Below are positions 43,543-53,604 of a DNA stretch of 64,000 nt, in pieces (the stretch's first letter is position 1; every line of letters starts with the position of its first letter). The DNA is from Aureobasidium sp. EXF-3400. Lineage: Eukaryota > Ascomycota > Dothideomycetes > Dothideales > Saccotheciaceae. The notes beneath the pieces were generated by a model, which was given only the letters and a program-made list of their open reading frames with translations, had not been told where the DNA came from and made no database searches. Position numbers and translations under genes: made by a program. The stretch is from NCBI GenBank assembly GCA_024195585.1, contig SWBL01000034.1, forward strand, positions 62,001 through 126,000. The letters are read 5' to 3'.

Positions 43543-44535
43543 CTAAAGTCCCGATGGCATATGCAGACTGCGATCAGCGATCTGGATGCCCTCTGAAGTA
43601 TTTTGCTTCGAGGACGCCTCAGTGGTTAGCAAACTCGTGGCATTTTTGATCGCCTCAACAGAATTCAAGATATCCTGGAGTGTCACCGTCTCATTCTTCC
43701 TCTGCCATCCTAACTCAAACGGCAAACGCTCGTGTTCTATATCATGTCAGCCTTTTCTCTTCGTCAAGATAATCACCAACACTCACCGAAAAGGTACACC
43801 ACCAATTCTCTATCCACGGTCACAGCAGCAATATCCCCAAACGCAATGATCGGAGCAGCGACTTCACCAAGGCTAAATTGCTCATTGGTTTCCGTGAAGG
43901 AGTAGGTAGGATTGAAAGCTCTGCTTTCAATCATCCTCGCTAGTTTGCTATTGGCCAACATTTCTGCTGTAAGTGTTTCATTGATCCAGTGACGTGTTGT
44001 CGTGGCAAACACTTCCGGATTGAAGATATGGTTGTTGCCATAGTAAGCATCCATACGACTGAGACTTGCATCATGTTCAAGGACATTGTGGCGGTTGAGC
44101 TGTCGTCTATACTTCCATCAGCATCTCCTCATACCCTCGAGTAGAAGTAGCCTTAACACATACAAAGTAAAAAACGTAGCATTAGGCTCGGGATTAGCAA
44201 TAATAGCTTGCTCCCACATCAAACTCGCCAATGCAGCATCGAAGTTCAGTGCCTCTTTCAGACCTCTGATGGCGTTTTCTTTTGTGATGTTATCGCCGTT
44301 GCGGGGAACATAACCATGGTTTGCGAGTGTGTTCATCATTGGGCAAGGGCCTCTGACTGTATAAAATCAGCAATGCAGATTTTGCTGGAAACGAGATGAG
44401 GTATGACGAACAATCATTGATGCCAGCGGGTTGCCAGGCGTAGATATCTTCAAGCATGGCTGTCTGAGCATCCTCCTGAGGAACCGCGAGGGCAAGGGCG
44501 AAGAAGAGATGGAGTGCACAAATGATGGACTTCAT
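43543..44535 (-). CDS. Secreted heme-thiolate peroxidase (chloroperoxidase/peroxygenase family)
   Basis: Four exons (44535-44412, 44356-44164, 44106-43787, 43736-43543) give 276 residues. A signal peptide (MKSIICALHLFFALALA) precedes the axial-ligand motif PCPMMNTLANHGY, where Cys ~46 would bind heme. NVLEHDASLSRMDAYYG contains the EHD metal/acid motif. A helix with LARMIESRAFNP probably bears the catalytic Glu. The end FELGWQRKNETVTLQDIL is typical of short members. These secreted enzymes use hydrogen peroxide to halogenate or oxygenate small molecules. The first join gives Phe before RGPCP, which is acceptable. Several N-glycosylation sequons are present. Confidence 0.88.
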
Positions 44536-44667
44536 ATTTAGAAAAGCTTTCACGTGGAGGTATAAAGGAAGATGGAAAGTATGTAGCATGCAGAGAGTTG
44601 AGGTTTTATATCCTTCATCGTACATGCTTTGGATCAAAATTGTCACTTGCAGGTATCACAGCATGCG

Positions 44668-44744
44668 CCGTATAGATACGGAGCATCGGATACGAGGATA
44701 CGGGATCGACGTTGCTGCTTGTCGTACTCCGTATCCCTCGTACC
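44668..44744. promoter_or_regulatory. Cluster of CCGTAT/ATACGG inverted motifs
   Basis: Within 77 bp: CCGTATAGATACGG (perfect inverted repeat, 44668-44681), GGATACGAGGATACGG (44688-44703) and its near complement CCGTATCCCTCGTACC (44729-44744). The latter two could form an imperfect hairpin. The cluster is 130-210 bp upstream of the peroxygenase ATG, where an activator array would be expected. No factor is known to me for it. Confidence 0.45.
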
Positions 44745-44914
44745 TGCATCTGGAACACGCGTGACGAAATTCAATCAAGATCAAATATATCAAGAGAGAC
44801 AGGATAGATTGGAAACCTCTAAACTACTGTAGCATCTAAAAAAACAAACAAAAGAAGATCTATATCGCTAAAGGAACAAAGAGAAAGAAACATATATGTA
44901 TAATAAGAAAGGCC

Positions 44915-47752
44915 TCAAGTTTCCTTGCCAAAAGTAGGGAACTTGGCTCCCTTTGAGGAATCACAAGGGAACATGACAACATCTGCATTCATAACACCAG
45001 CGTTCGAGTAAGGAGTTGTTTGAAGGATCGTCGCGCCGTCAGGAGCTGTCATGGTGAACTGGAAGCCACCTTGGCTTCCACCGTTCGCGTACCACAGGCG
45101 GATGGGCGTGTATGTGTTTGCAGTGAGGAAGAAGCCCAGAGTTGCAGGCGCAGGTGCACTCGAAGTCTGGATCAGCTGGGCATTGGCACGAGTGTATCCA
45201 GATAGCGCATTAGGACCAACCCAGAGCAGAGCAACGTTATCGGCTTGAGGCAAGTTGATGTAGTAGTATCCAGTACCATGGCCAGCAAATACGTAAAAGA
45301 CGTGGTTGAGAGCCAAGGTCGCGAGTGTGGTAGGCCACTCGTAGATACCATAGACATATGCGCCGAAGATCCCTCCGTCCTCGCCAATGTAAGAAATGCC
45401 AGTCGCCTGTGCAGACGGCGTTGATGTCTTCATGACTTCGGGCTTAAAGGCTGTGCCTGGAACTGAATTGCTGTAGAAACCCACGGCAGCACCCTTGTTA
45501 AGACATGTAGTGGCAGGAGTAGGGTAAATGATTGATACAGTGCCGGTCAAGCCCTTAGTAGGAGTAATGGTTTGAGTCGCGATAGTGGACGCTGTGCCTG
45601 AATCGGCTATGACTGTGACATAGGTAGTAGTCGTTGCCGCCGGGACCGAACCGGAGGTCTTGACGATGACAGTTCCCGAAAGACCGTTGACTGTAGTAGT
45701 TGTGGTGCTTCCTGGCCCCGCCCATACAGTAGTAGTCGTGGTGTAGCTGACAGTGCCCGCCACGGTGTAAGCATTGAAGCCAGCATATGACGAAGGCATC
45801 CAAGCCATGTCGACATTATAGTTGTTCAACTGTGGAGTGCGAGAGGTACCAGCCAGGTTCTTGAAGTAACACGTATTTCCCAAATACGCGAATCCGTTGC
45901 AGCCAGGATAAGCACTACTATCACAGATAGCGAAGCAAGAATAGAAGTCGGGAGTGGTCTGATTGCCAATATCCGCTGCATACTGAACATCATATCCACA
46001 ACCAAGAGTGTAGTTAACACCATTGTAGTCGACGAAAGAACTACCAGCTTTTCCAAGAGCAGAGCAAGTGGCGTTCTTACCAGTAGGTGCAGGAGTCCAC
46101 GTGACACCAGTAAGACCCTTGTCCTGAGGGTAGAGCGCATAACCGTAGGAGTTGGTCAAATTGTAGGTAGTGCCACTGGGGTCCTGTGCTGTTCTGTAAG
46201 TGTCGTATGAGCTGGCATTGGATGTGCTGAAAAGATAGCATCCCATCATTTGAGTTTGTCCATTCAGAGTGAGGTTGAAGACATTGAAATAGTTACAAGG
46301 AGTGTATGTTGAAGACTTGGCGTTCTGTGTCTTGTTGTTTGCAGTGTATGTGGTACACAAAGAACTGCACTGACTGACATCGTATGTCGAGAAATACCCT
46401 TGGCCGAGATAGATGTTGGAGCTGTAAGCGACAGCATCGAGAGCGGTAGGGCCTTGGAAAGAAGACACCGACGCAGGTACAGGATTGAGGTTGTAGCCGT
46501 TGGAACCTTGAATGACAACCATGAAATCCTTACGGTATTGGCCAATGTTGGTAGCCTGTGAGGCATCTACGGCGCTACCATAGAGTGCACAGGTGATGGA
46601 GGCACCGGCGGTAGGATTGGGACAAGAGTCATCAGGAATAAAAGTAGGCGTACGCTGGATATAGATGTTGAAAGCATTGCAATCAGAGCGGGCGTTGCAG
46701 TAAGCAGAACATGCTTTTGGATCGTAAGAAGAAAGCTGTTGGTAGCCAAGGTAGTTTGGTGCAAAGAGACCGGCCAACTGGGTAGTGAAGCTGGTACTGT
46801 ATCCGGCAGGAGGATACCATTGAGCAGCAGCCAAGCCAGCCAGAGTTGTGTCAACCAAGAACTGTGTGGGTGTGTTTGGATTAGGCGCGTAGTTATACAG
46901 AATATTGTTGGGGTTGCTGCATGTTGTCGCGGTGGCGCGCTTGACCTTGGTTGAACTTGTCTTCCTGGTTGAAGTCGAAGTCGAGGCTTTGCTGGAGATT
47001 GATGTGACCTTCTTGGTCGAGGTGCTGATCTTGGCAGAAGATGAAGACGATTTCTTTGTTGAGGTAGTCATCGTCTGGGAAGACGACGCGGTTGACTTCA
47101 AGAATCCTGCAACATAGTTCGTGCCAGCGGCAACCGCACTGCCAGCAGAACTTTTCAGCCAGCATGTACCCGCGCTAGATCCTCCATCGCCGCCAACGTA
47201 TGTGAAAGCGACACAACCAGATGTCTCATCGCAAGCGGTCATACAATCTGCAAATGATTTGGTGGCTGGCTTGTTCGTGAATGCTCCAACGTTGGTGTCT
47301 GAACTACACTTGATGGTGTAGATCTTGCCCTTGGCATCGGTGACGTCCTTGTTAATACATGGGCTGCTTGAAGCAGCGGCCGATGAGGATGTCTTCTGGG
47401 TCGACGAAGATGATTGCTTGGTCGATGATGTGGTCTTCTTAGTACTCAATGTCGTGGCCGATGAAGGTTTCGAAGACGATGCAGCCGACGACTTGACGGA
47501 GCTTGAGGATTTCGTGGAAGACGAGGCCGTCGAGGCTGAAGAAATCATGGTTGCCGCATGCCGAGAGCTCAGAACTGAGACGATGGAAGACGCAACCGAA
47601 GAAGTCTTCACTAACGAGGTCGACGTCTCAGTATTACTCGCTGACTTGAGTTGCGGCTTGACTGAGTAGACTTTGCCAAAGTCAACATTTTGGGCTTCCA
47701 CAAGGGTGGACAAGCCAGCCAGGAGTGGGATGGCCGTGTCGATGAAACGCAT
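44915..47752 (-). CDS. GLEYA-domain adhesin-like cell-wall protein
   Basis: One long exon, 945 residues. Order: signal peptide (1-20); Ser/Thr/Lys-rich stalk (~30-130); PAN-like module (SFADCMTACDETSGCVAFTYVG); second Ser/Thr-rich stalk; dibasic KVKRATATTC near 275; a ~280-residue region shared with the protein at 36436-38422 (YDPKACSAYCNARSDCNAFN, IQGSNGYNLNP, CNYFNVFNL); another Cys module (CFAICDSSAYPGCNGFAYLG); Thr/Val-rich linker; and a C-terminal GLEYA lectin-like domain (GISYIGEDGGIFGAYVYGIY, NVALLWVGPNALSGYTRANA, LWYANGGSQGGFQFT). GLEYA domains bind glycans at fungal cell surfaces. No GPI-type tail is evident, so attachment may be indirect. Confidence 0.88.
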   Translation of the reverse strand: MRFIDTAIPLLAGLSTLVEAQNVDFGKVYSVKPQLKSASNTETSTSLVKTSSVASSIVSVLSSRHAATMISSASTASSSTKSSSSVKSSAASSSKPSSATTLSTKKTTSSTKQSSSSTQKTSSSAAASSSPCINKDVTDAKGKIYTIKCSSDTNVGAFTNKPATKSFADCMTACDETSGCVAFTYVGGDGGSSAGTCWLKSSAGSAVAAGTNYVAGFLKSTASSSQTMTTSTKKSSSSSAKISTSTKKVTSISSKASTSTSTRKTSSTKVKRATATTCSNPNNILYNYAPNPNTPTQFLVDTTLAGLAAAQWYPPAGYSTSFTTQLAGLFAPNYLGYQQLSSYDPKACSAYCNARSDCNAFNIYIQRTPTFIPDDSCPNPTAGASITCALYGSAVDASQATNIGQYRKDFMVVIQGSNGYNLNPVPASVSSFQGPTALDAVAYSSNIYLGQGYFSTYDVSQCSSLCTTYTANNKTQNAKSSTYTPCNYFNVFNLTLNGQTQMMGCYLFSTSNASSYDTYRTAQDPSGTTYNLTNSYGYALYPQDKGLTGVTWTPAPTGKNATCSALGKAGSSFVDYNGVNYTLGCGYDVQYAADIGNQTTPDFYSCFAICDSSAYPGCNGFAYLGNTCYFKNLAGTSRTPQLNNYNVDMAWMPSSYAGFNAYTVAGTVSYTTTTTVWAGPGSTTTTTVNGLSGTVIVKTSGSVPAATTTTYVTVIADSGTASTIATQTITPTKGLTGTVSIIYPTPATTCLNKGAAVGFYSNSVPGTAFKPEVMKTSTPSAQATGISYIGEDGGIFGAYVYGIYEWPTTLATLALNHVFYVFAGHGTGYYYINLPQADNVALLWVGPNALSGYTRANAQLIQTSSAPAPATLGFFLTANTYTPIRLWYANGGSQGGFQFTMTAPDGATILQTTPYSNAGVMNADVVMFPCDSSKGAKFPTFGKET

Positions 47753-49579
47753 GTTGATGGTACAAGATCTAGGACAATCACTTCACACCAAGGCTCTGCA
47801 TGGTGAACCCGGATTATATAGCATGCATACCGGAGTACGGCTTGGCCGGAAGGATCAAATGTTTCAGCGAGAATTTTGATAGTGCAAAGCCGCTTTCACC
47901 GGCTGCTCTGCCATCCAAGGCACTTGAACCAGTTCCTTGCATGGATCGTTGACTTATCATGCTTTACCACAGGGCTGGGTATTCGAGAAGGTGACCAAGC
48001 GAATTGAAGTCGTGCTCTAGAAGACCGTTAGATCGTGGCGTCTAATTTTTTATATCACCGTTTTAGCCCTGCCCAACGTCTGACCCTCTGTAACTCGCTC
48101 AGGTTAGACTTGTGTCATTGTGGAGGAAATGTGGGAGTCCTTATCTGGCTCCATAATGTCTATGGCTTGCAGGTTGAGATTTAGCAGATAGTAGATCTGA
48201 CATATCGAGGAGGAAATGTTCGCATGAGCAAAACTAGTTGTTCCCCTTTCGGAAGATCTAAAGACACATATCGAAACACGATTCAAGGTGTTATCATGCT
48301 CAAGTTCAGAGTTCGTCCCCCAGGTTACCTGCCTTCAAATAACGAAGCGACCCCGCAAAAAGGTTCCTTGGAGCAAAGGGACCTGCTTTTGTCGAAGTCT
48401 AGAGCAGCGGAACCGTTGCGAGGTCTTACCTTTTGGTCTCGCTCTCGTCCGAAACATGACCTTTACAGGATCATGGCCCCTGCTGTTCAGCAAGTGTACG
48501 AGTACGGCTCCTTCGGCTGCTGAGTCGTACAGGATTGGCTGAGACATCGAGCCGCGCGATTTTGGGCCTTGATATGCCGGCTCTGCTATGATAACGGTGC
48601 AAAATAGAAGACGAAAAGGCTCCCTGGCGGATGATACAAGATAAGCAGTGTTGATGACCTGGCGGGAAGATTGTTACTCGCACGCCCATGATTGTAGCCT
48701 TGCTCTTTCTCTTTACGCAAAGGATATGCTGTGGTTCATCGATTGTCGACAGTAGTTGAAAACATTAAGATGTCTCGAATGATTCAACCAGGATGAGACG
48801 TCGCTCGGAATTTTGCGCGTGATGGATGTTTTCCAGGCTCCATGATAGAGCTGCTTCAACTGTAAAGACAAGCAGCGAGGCGCTCAATTCGCCGACGCGA
48901 AGAAGTGGCACAGGTTGAAAGAACCTCTGGTCCTAATTCGGGTCTGATGAATCCGAGTACTTGAAATGACCTTGTGAAAGCAGCCAGCGAAGTGGTCGAG
49001 AGGCAGGAGAAGAATGCCAAGATGAGCTGAACTGTCGCTGCCCGGAAATCAACCGCATCTCCGAAATCACCAACTCTTCGCATCTGGCATGACCGACTAC
49101 TCTCGCAAGTCCTGAACACGGTCAACACGATGGTCGCGTTTCAGAACTCGATCGACACGACAGGATATCAGTCGTTCCCAACGCTCCTCGATTCGCACTT
49201 CCAACAGCTGCCTCAACCAGCCCTAACATGAACGACCATAACAATCTGCTAGAAGCTAATGTGCTTGTGCAGCGTTGACCAATCTATACCGTATTCGTTA
49301 CGAGAACACGGTAGGGACTATTTCACTCAGGACGGCCTCAAGCATTGTGCTTAATCTCAAAATACGACGATACGGCGTATATGCGCAGCATCACAAGCTG
49401 TTGGCTAAGTGTTTGTTGACCACGATTAACCAGACTGAATATATGTTTGGTGATGCTGGCCACTTTACTCTGATCTTTCGACATACATCGCGCTTCACAC
49501 TTTCATCAGTCGTTTTGGTTGCTCGAGTTCTTGCTTTTCTAACCATACCACACACTCTTTCACCAGCTCTTCTTGCGAT
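47753..49579. other. Gene-poor 1.8-kb region
   Basis: Short ORFs on both strands without recognisable motifs. The left part is the adhesin promoter, the right end the promoter of the RTA1 gene. Remnants of decayed genes are possible but not demonstrable. Confidence 0.5.
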
Positions 49580-50468
49580 ATGGCTTTCTCGTACTATGAA
49601 TACATTCCATCCAAGGCAGCTGCTGTAATTGCTTGCCTCATCTTCGTCATCGTCACCATCCTTCACACCTGGCAGCTCTTCCGCACACGTACCTGGTTCT
49701 TCATCCCATTCGTCATTGGTGGTCTTTGTATGTATAAAGCAAATCTTGTCAAAACCTAAAGGCTAACACCCTACAACAGTCGAAGTCATTGGATACGCCG
49801 CCAGAGCCAAATCTGCAAGCCAACACCCCGACTATACCTTGATGCCATATATCCTCCAATCTCTATTTTTACTCCTCGCACCCACCCTCTTCGCAGCAAG
49901 CATATACATGGAACTCGGCCGTATCCTCGACCTCACAGAAGGAGAATCCCGTTCTCTGATTCGACGAAAATTTCTCACCAAGATCTTCGTCATGGGAGAT
50001 GTACTCTCCTTTCTCGCACAGAGTGCTGGCGGCGGCATGCTTGCCCAAGGCAGCAGTTTTGGAAACAAAATCATCGTTGGAGGTTTGGTGCTTCAATTGC
50101 TGTTTTTCGGCTTTTTTATGGCGTCGGCTGTGGTGTTCGATCGCCGTATGTCTGGCAACCCTACCACCAAGGTTATGGCTATGCCTTTGCCTTGGAAGAA
50201 ACATTTGCACGCGTTGTATGCTGGAAGTATCATGATTCTGATTCGCTCGCTTTACCGCTTGATTGAGTATGTTCAAGGTGGCAGCAGTGGGTATGTTATT
50301 GAGCATGAGTGGACGTTGTATATCCTTGATGCTGCGCTCATGTTGGGTACGATGCTGGTCTTTTTCTGGATACATCCCAGCGAGATCAGAGCGCTTTTGC
50401 GAGGTGGACCTGCACTGCAGGGTTGGATGCCTTTGAGAGTGCTTGCGCCACTACAAAGTGCGGTATGA
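49580..50468 (+). CDS. RTA1-family multi-pass membrane protein
   Basis: Two exons (49580-49727 and 49780-50468) give 278 residues with seven probable membrane helices. Family motifs are present: FEVIGYAARA, PYILQSLFLLLAPTLFAASIYMELGRI, KIFVMGDVLSFLAQSAGGGML, the IRSLYRLIEYVQG segment and LYILDAALMLGTMLVFFWIHPSE at the end. Yeast relatives (Rta1, Rsb1) affect sterol or sphingoid-base handling and 7-aminocholesterol resistance. The molecular activity of most filamentous members is unknown. Confidence 0.92.
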
Positions 50469-50855
50469 GGGGCAACCGGATGTGGATGGAGCTCTGGACA
50501 GCCAGGAACTGTACAGATCTATGCACTCTGGGATGAGACTGGTGAAATGATTCTCCTGAATATGGTAATTCTCGAAAGTAGAGATACAAGTAGCTTCATA
50601 GATTTGAAATCAAGGTTTCTCAATGAGCAGTCCTGCAGACAGAGTTGCATGCGCAGCCGTGAAGCTATTCGTGCTGTTGCGAAACATTGTCTACAGAATG
50701 AGATTGGCGATAGGTAGAGTCGGACGGGTGGGCAAGTTCAAGAACTCCACCCAAACACGCCAAGACCAGACCCACTTTGGAGTCCGCGACTCGCGAATCG
50801 CGACTGCCATTTCTCGACCACCATCAACCTCGACTCTTCCAACACTGGAGGCTTC
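50469..50855. other. Intergenic
   Basis: 387 bp between the RTA1 gene and the regulator start; likely promoter of the latter. Nothing specific recognised. Confidence 0.5.
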
Positions 50856-53153
50856 ATGGAAGGGTCAAACCAACCACTTCGAATCCTCACTGATGTCTGG
50901 CCCCGAAACCCCGCGCTCATTCCTGCAGAAAGCCGTCAGTCCAATGTAGAGCCCGAAATCGGTGAGTTGACAAGACTGACGGCTTATCGCAGTGTGAGAA
51001 TTGCCGACTCAGAAAGATCAAATGCGACAAGCAGATCCCTTGTGCAAGTTGTCAGACACTGGGGATAGCTTGTCAAGCTGCTGTTACTCGAGCTGCAGAG
51101 CATAGACCCCGTATAGTGGTGACCAGTCAATATGAACGGCAGATTGCTTTGATTCAAGAGCGATTGCAAGGGATTGAGAATAGTTTGAAGCAGTTGTCGC
51201 GAGGGGCTGGTGGAGTGACGACCAAGGTTGGGGTTGTGGGAGGGCAAGCTGAGCACACGCCTGCTCCTATAAACAAAACCATCTCGATATACGAGGGGGA
51301 CTCCTCTTTTGGGAGCCAGACCATACAGGCGAGTCAACTTGCAGATGTTACTGCCACAGCAGTGCCAGGAGCGCCATCGAGTGAGTTGTCAAGCGCTTTG
51401 ATATTACTAAAAGACAGTCTGAAGCGACATGAAGCACTGTCGCGTATCCACGAGACACACCTCAGCACAAGAGTCAAGCTTGATTCTGTGGGCCAGCAGG
51501 AGCTTCCGCCTGCTCCACTCGTGATTGCTCTGATCAAGATAGCCAAAGGTAAGTCAACTCTGTATCAGTATCCGTATGCCAACGGCTGAATCTAGTCACA
51601 CAGCACGTCCTTCTGTATCTTTGGTTGCCTTTTCCTACAAAGGAGTAGCGCAGCTCGAAGCACTCTGCCAAAAAGTCTACTTTCCGCTGGAACCACCACC
51701 AGCGGGTTCCATGACCTTCTTCTACGGCTTCCTATACTTTGTTGTCCGCGACTATTGGAGTCAGCAAGATCCTGCGCTTCGGGAATATGACGCTCAGGCA
51801 ATCATTGACCTTTGTGAGACAAGGTTTTGCGCTGGACTTGAGAGTTTCGAGACGCTTACGGTCCCGGTACTGCCTAATATTCAAGCACTCCTTATCGGTG
51901 TAAGAAAAGCCAATCTGCTTGGAATGTTAAGATACTGACCAGATGTGAAGGCGATCAAAGCACAGGAAGAATGCAAACTCTCATTGAGCTGGACGTTCCT
52001 GTCTGCCGCAGCGACCATGTGTCACACCCTCGGCTTCCATCGGAAATTATCACTTGCCCACGAAGATCAAGAGTCTGCAGACATCAAGCGACACCTATTC
52101 TGGCAGTTGTACATGCTAGACAAGAATCTGTCGCTGAATTTGGGAAGAGGATCGAACTTTCCAGATGCTGATATCGACGCTGAGTTTTACACGCCTTCAA
52201 CTAATCCAGCTCAGAGACCATGGGACTTGATGTCACTGGCTACCATTCTATTTGCGAAGCTCCAAGGACAGGTGTATGACAAGTTGTATTCAGCATCGGC
52301 GATGAGTTCATCGCTTGAAGAACGAAGCCGCGTAGTGGATGAACTGTCATCGCAGGTGAACTCTCTTCGAAACCAACTTCTCTCGGTAAGCTGCAATGAG
52401 CCCCCAACACAGGGGGTTGGACTGACGATATTAGATTGATTTTACTGGTGCCCATTACCAAGAACGTCTGATAGGAATGGCGCAGGCGGCAGATTTTGTT
52501 TGCTACTCTGTACTGACGGTCATCTATCGAGCGCAACCCCTCACCAGCAGCACGACTGAGATCAGTCCTCAGTGCTACGAAGCTGCACGACTAGGACTAG
52601 AAAATCACCTCCATTGCTTTGCGCAATTCAGAAACCGTTCAGTGCCACAGCAAGCTGAATACGTGAATTGGTAAGCATTTACTGCGATTCCAGGAACTAA
52701 CAGATCAAGGCTGACGCAATCAGGATCCTATTATATCCTTCATTCACACCCTTTACAGTCGTGTTTATTCACGCGATAGCAACATCCAACACCGAGGAAC
52801 TACAACTGTTGCAAGAAACAGTACACTCACTCGACCACGTCAAGTTTCTCTCTCCTGCAGCAAAACGGTTGCACGATGTATGCGCCGCATTTGCAAAAGT
52901 TGCCGCCGCATTCATAACATCACAGCGCACACTGAGCAATTGGCATTGTCGTGGCGATGGGACTTTGTCGCTCGCATCTGCAGAGACAGCAGACTATGCA
53001 GCAGACTTGGCAGCTGTGGGACAGGATCAAGATGCGCTGTCGGCGTTTCTGACGTCTTTGGCGACGCAGAATCGGCCGTTGACGGATTTCTTGCATATGG
53101 ATTTTTTGGATGCAGAGTTGGGGATGGGAGAATTGTTTCCTCCTACACAGTGA
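50856..53153 (+). CDS. Zn2Cys6 transcription factor (second)
   Basis: Six exons (50856-50945, 50993-51548, 51604-51897, 51943-52385, 52435-52670, 52724-53153) give 682 residues. The zinc cluster opens exon 2: CENCRLRKIKCDKQIPCASC then QTLGIAC, with correct Cys spacing. Joining exon 1 through the donor at 50946 is the only reading I found without a stop; the more obvious GTGAGT at 50971 breaks the frame. A coiled coil follows (QIALIQERLQGIENSLKQL), then the fungal TF domain (LSLSWTFLSAAATMCHTLGFHR, RHLFWQLYMLDKNLSLNLGR). Downstream of an RTA1 gene, a membrane-stress or drug-response role is conceivable but unsupported. Confidence 0.87.
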
Positions 53154-53604
53154 TGAGGTTGAAGAGACGAGAGGGGGATGTGAAGGTGGCATGTTCGGCA
53201 AGGATTAACGAACCAAGATTTGGCTGCATGTGATGATGCGTGTTAGGCAGGTGCTGCCGAGTAGCGGTCATGCTGGCTTAGATGGAACACTCTCGGAACA
53301 AGACAGCAAGGTGGTGCAAGATATGAAGTGTAGATTCATGCTGACGAGGCATAAATTAGTCGAAGAACAGTCGTTGTAGCAAACAACTAGTTGTGTAGGT
53401 ATGTAATGCAGGGTTGCACATGCAGAGATGCGGCGGCGAGGCCGAGAGTGCAGCTGCAGTTGCAGTGTGGGGTTGTGGCCCGAGCGGTTGTGACGGGTGA
53501 TTGGCGGAGATAATCCATGACCTTGACGGGTTGGTGGCCTGCTACCCTGCTATTAACCAGTTGACACTCTGCGTACAGCCCATGTCGCTGGCAGTAACAA
53601 TGTC
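53154..53604. other. Intergenic, 5' of med13-like gene
   Basis: 451 bp; presumed promoter of the Mediator gene, G-rich, with no motif claimed. Confidence 0.5.

Noticed and set aside
47121..47669. Long plus-strand ORFs opposite the GLEYA adhesin.
   Set aside because: They are antisense shadows of Ser/Thr-rich low-complexity coding sequence, giving Glu/Asp/Val-rich nonsense.
50971..50992. The strong GTGAGT as donor of intron 1 in the second Zn2Cys6 gene.
   Set aside because: In each frame it gives a stop before or just after the junction, whereas the GTAGAG donor at 50946 joins to CENCRLRK in phase.
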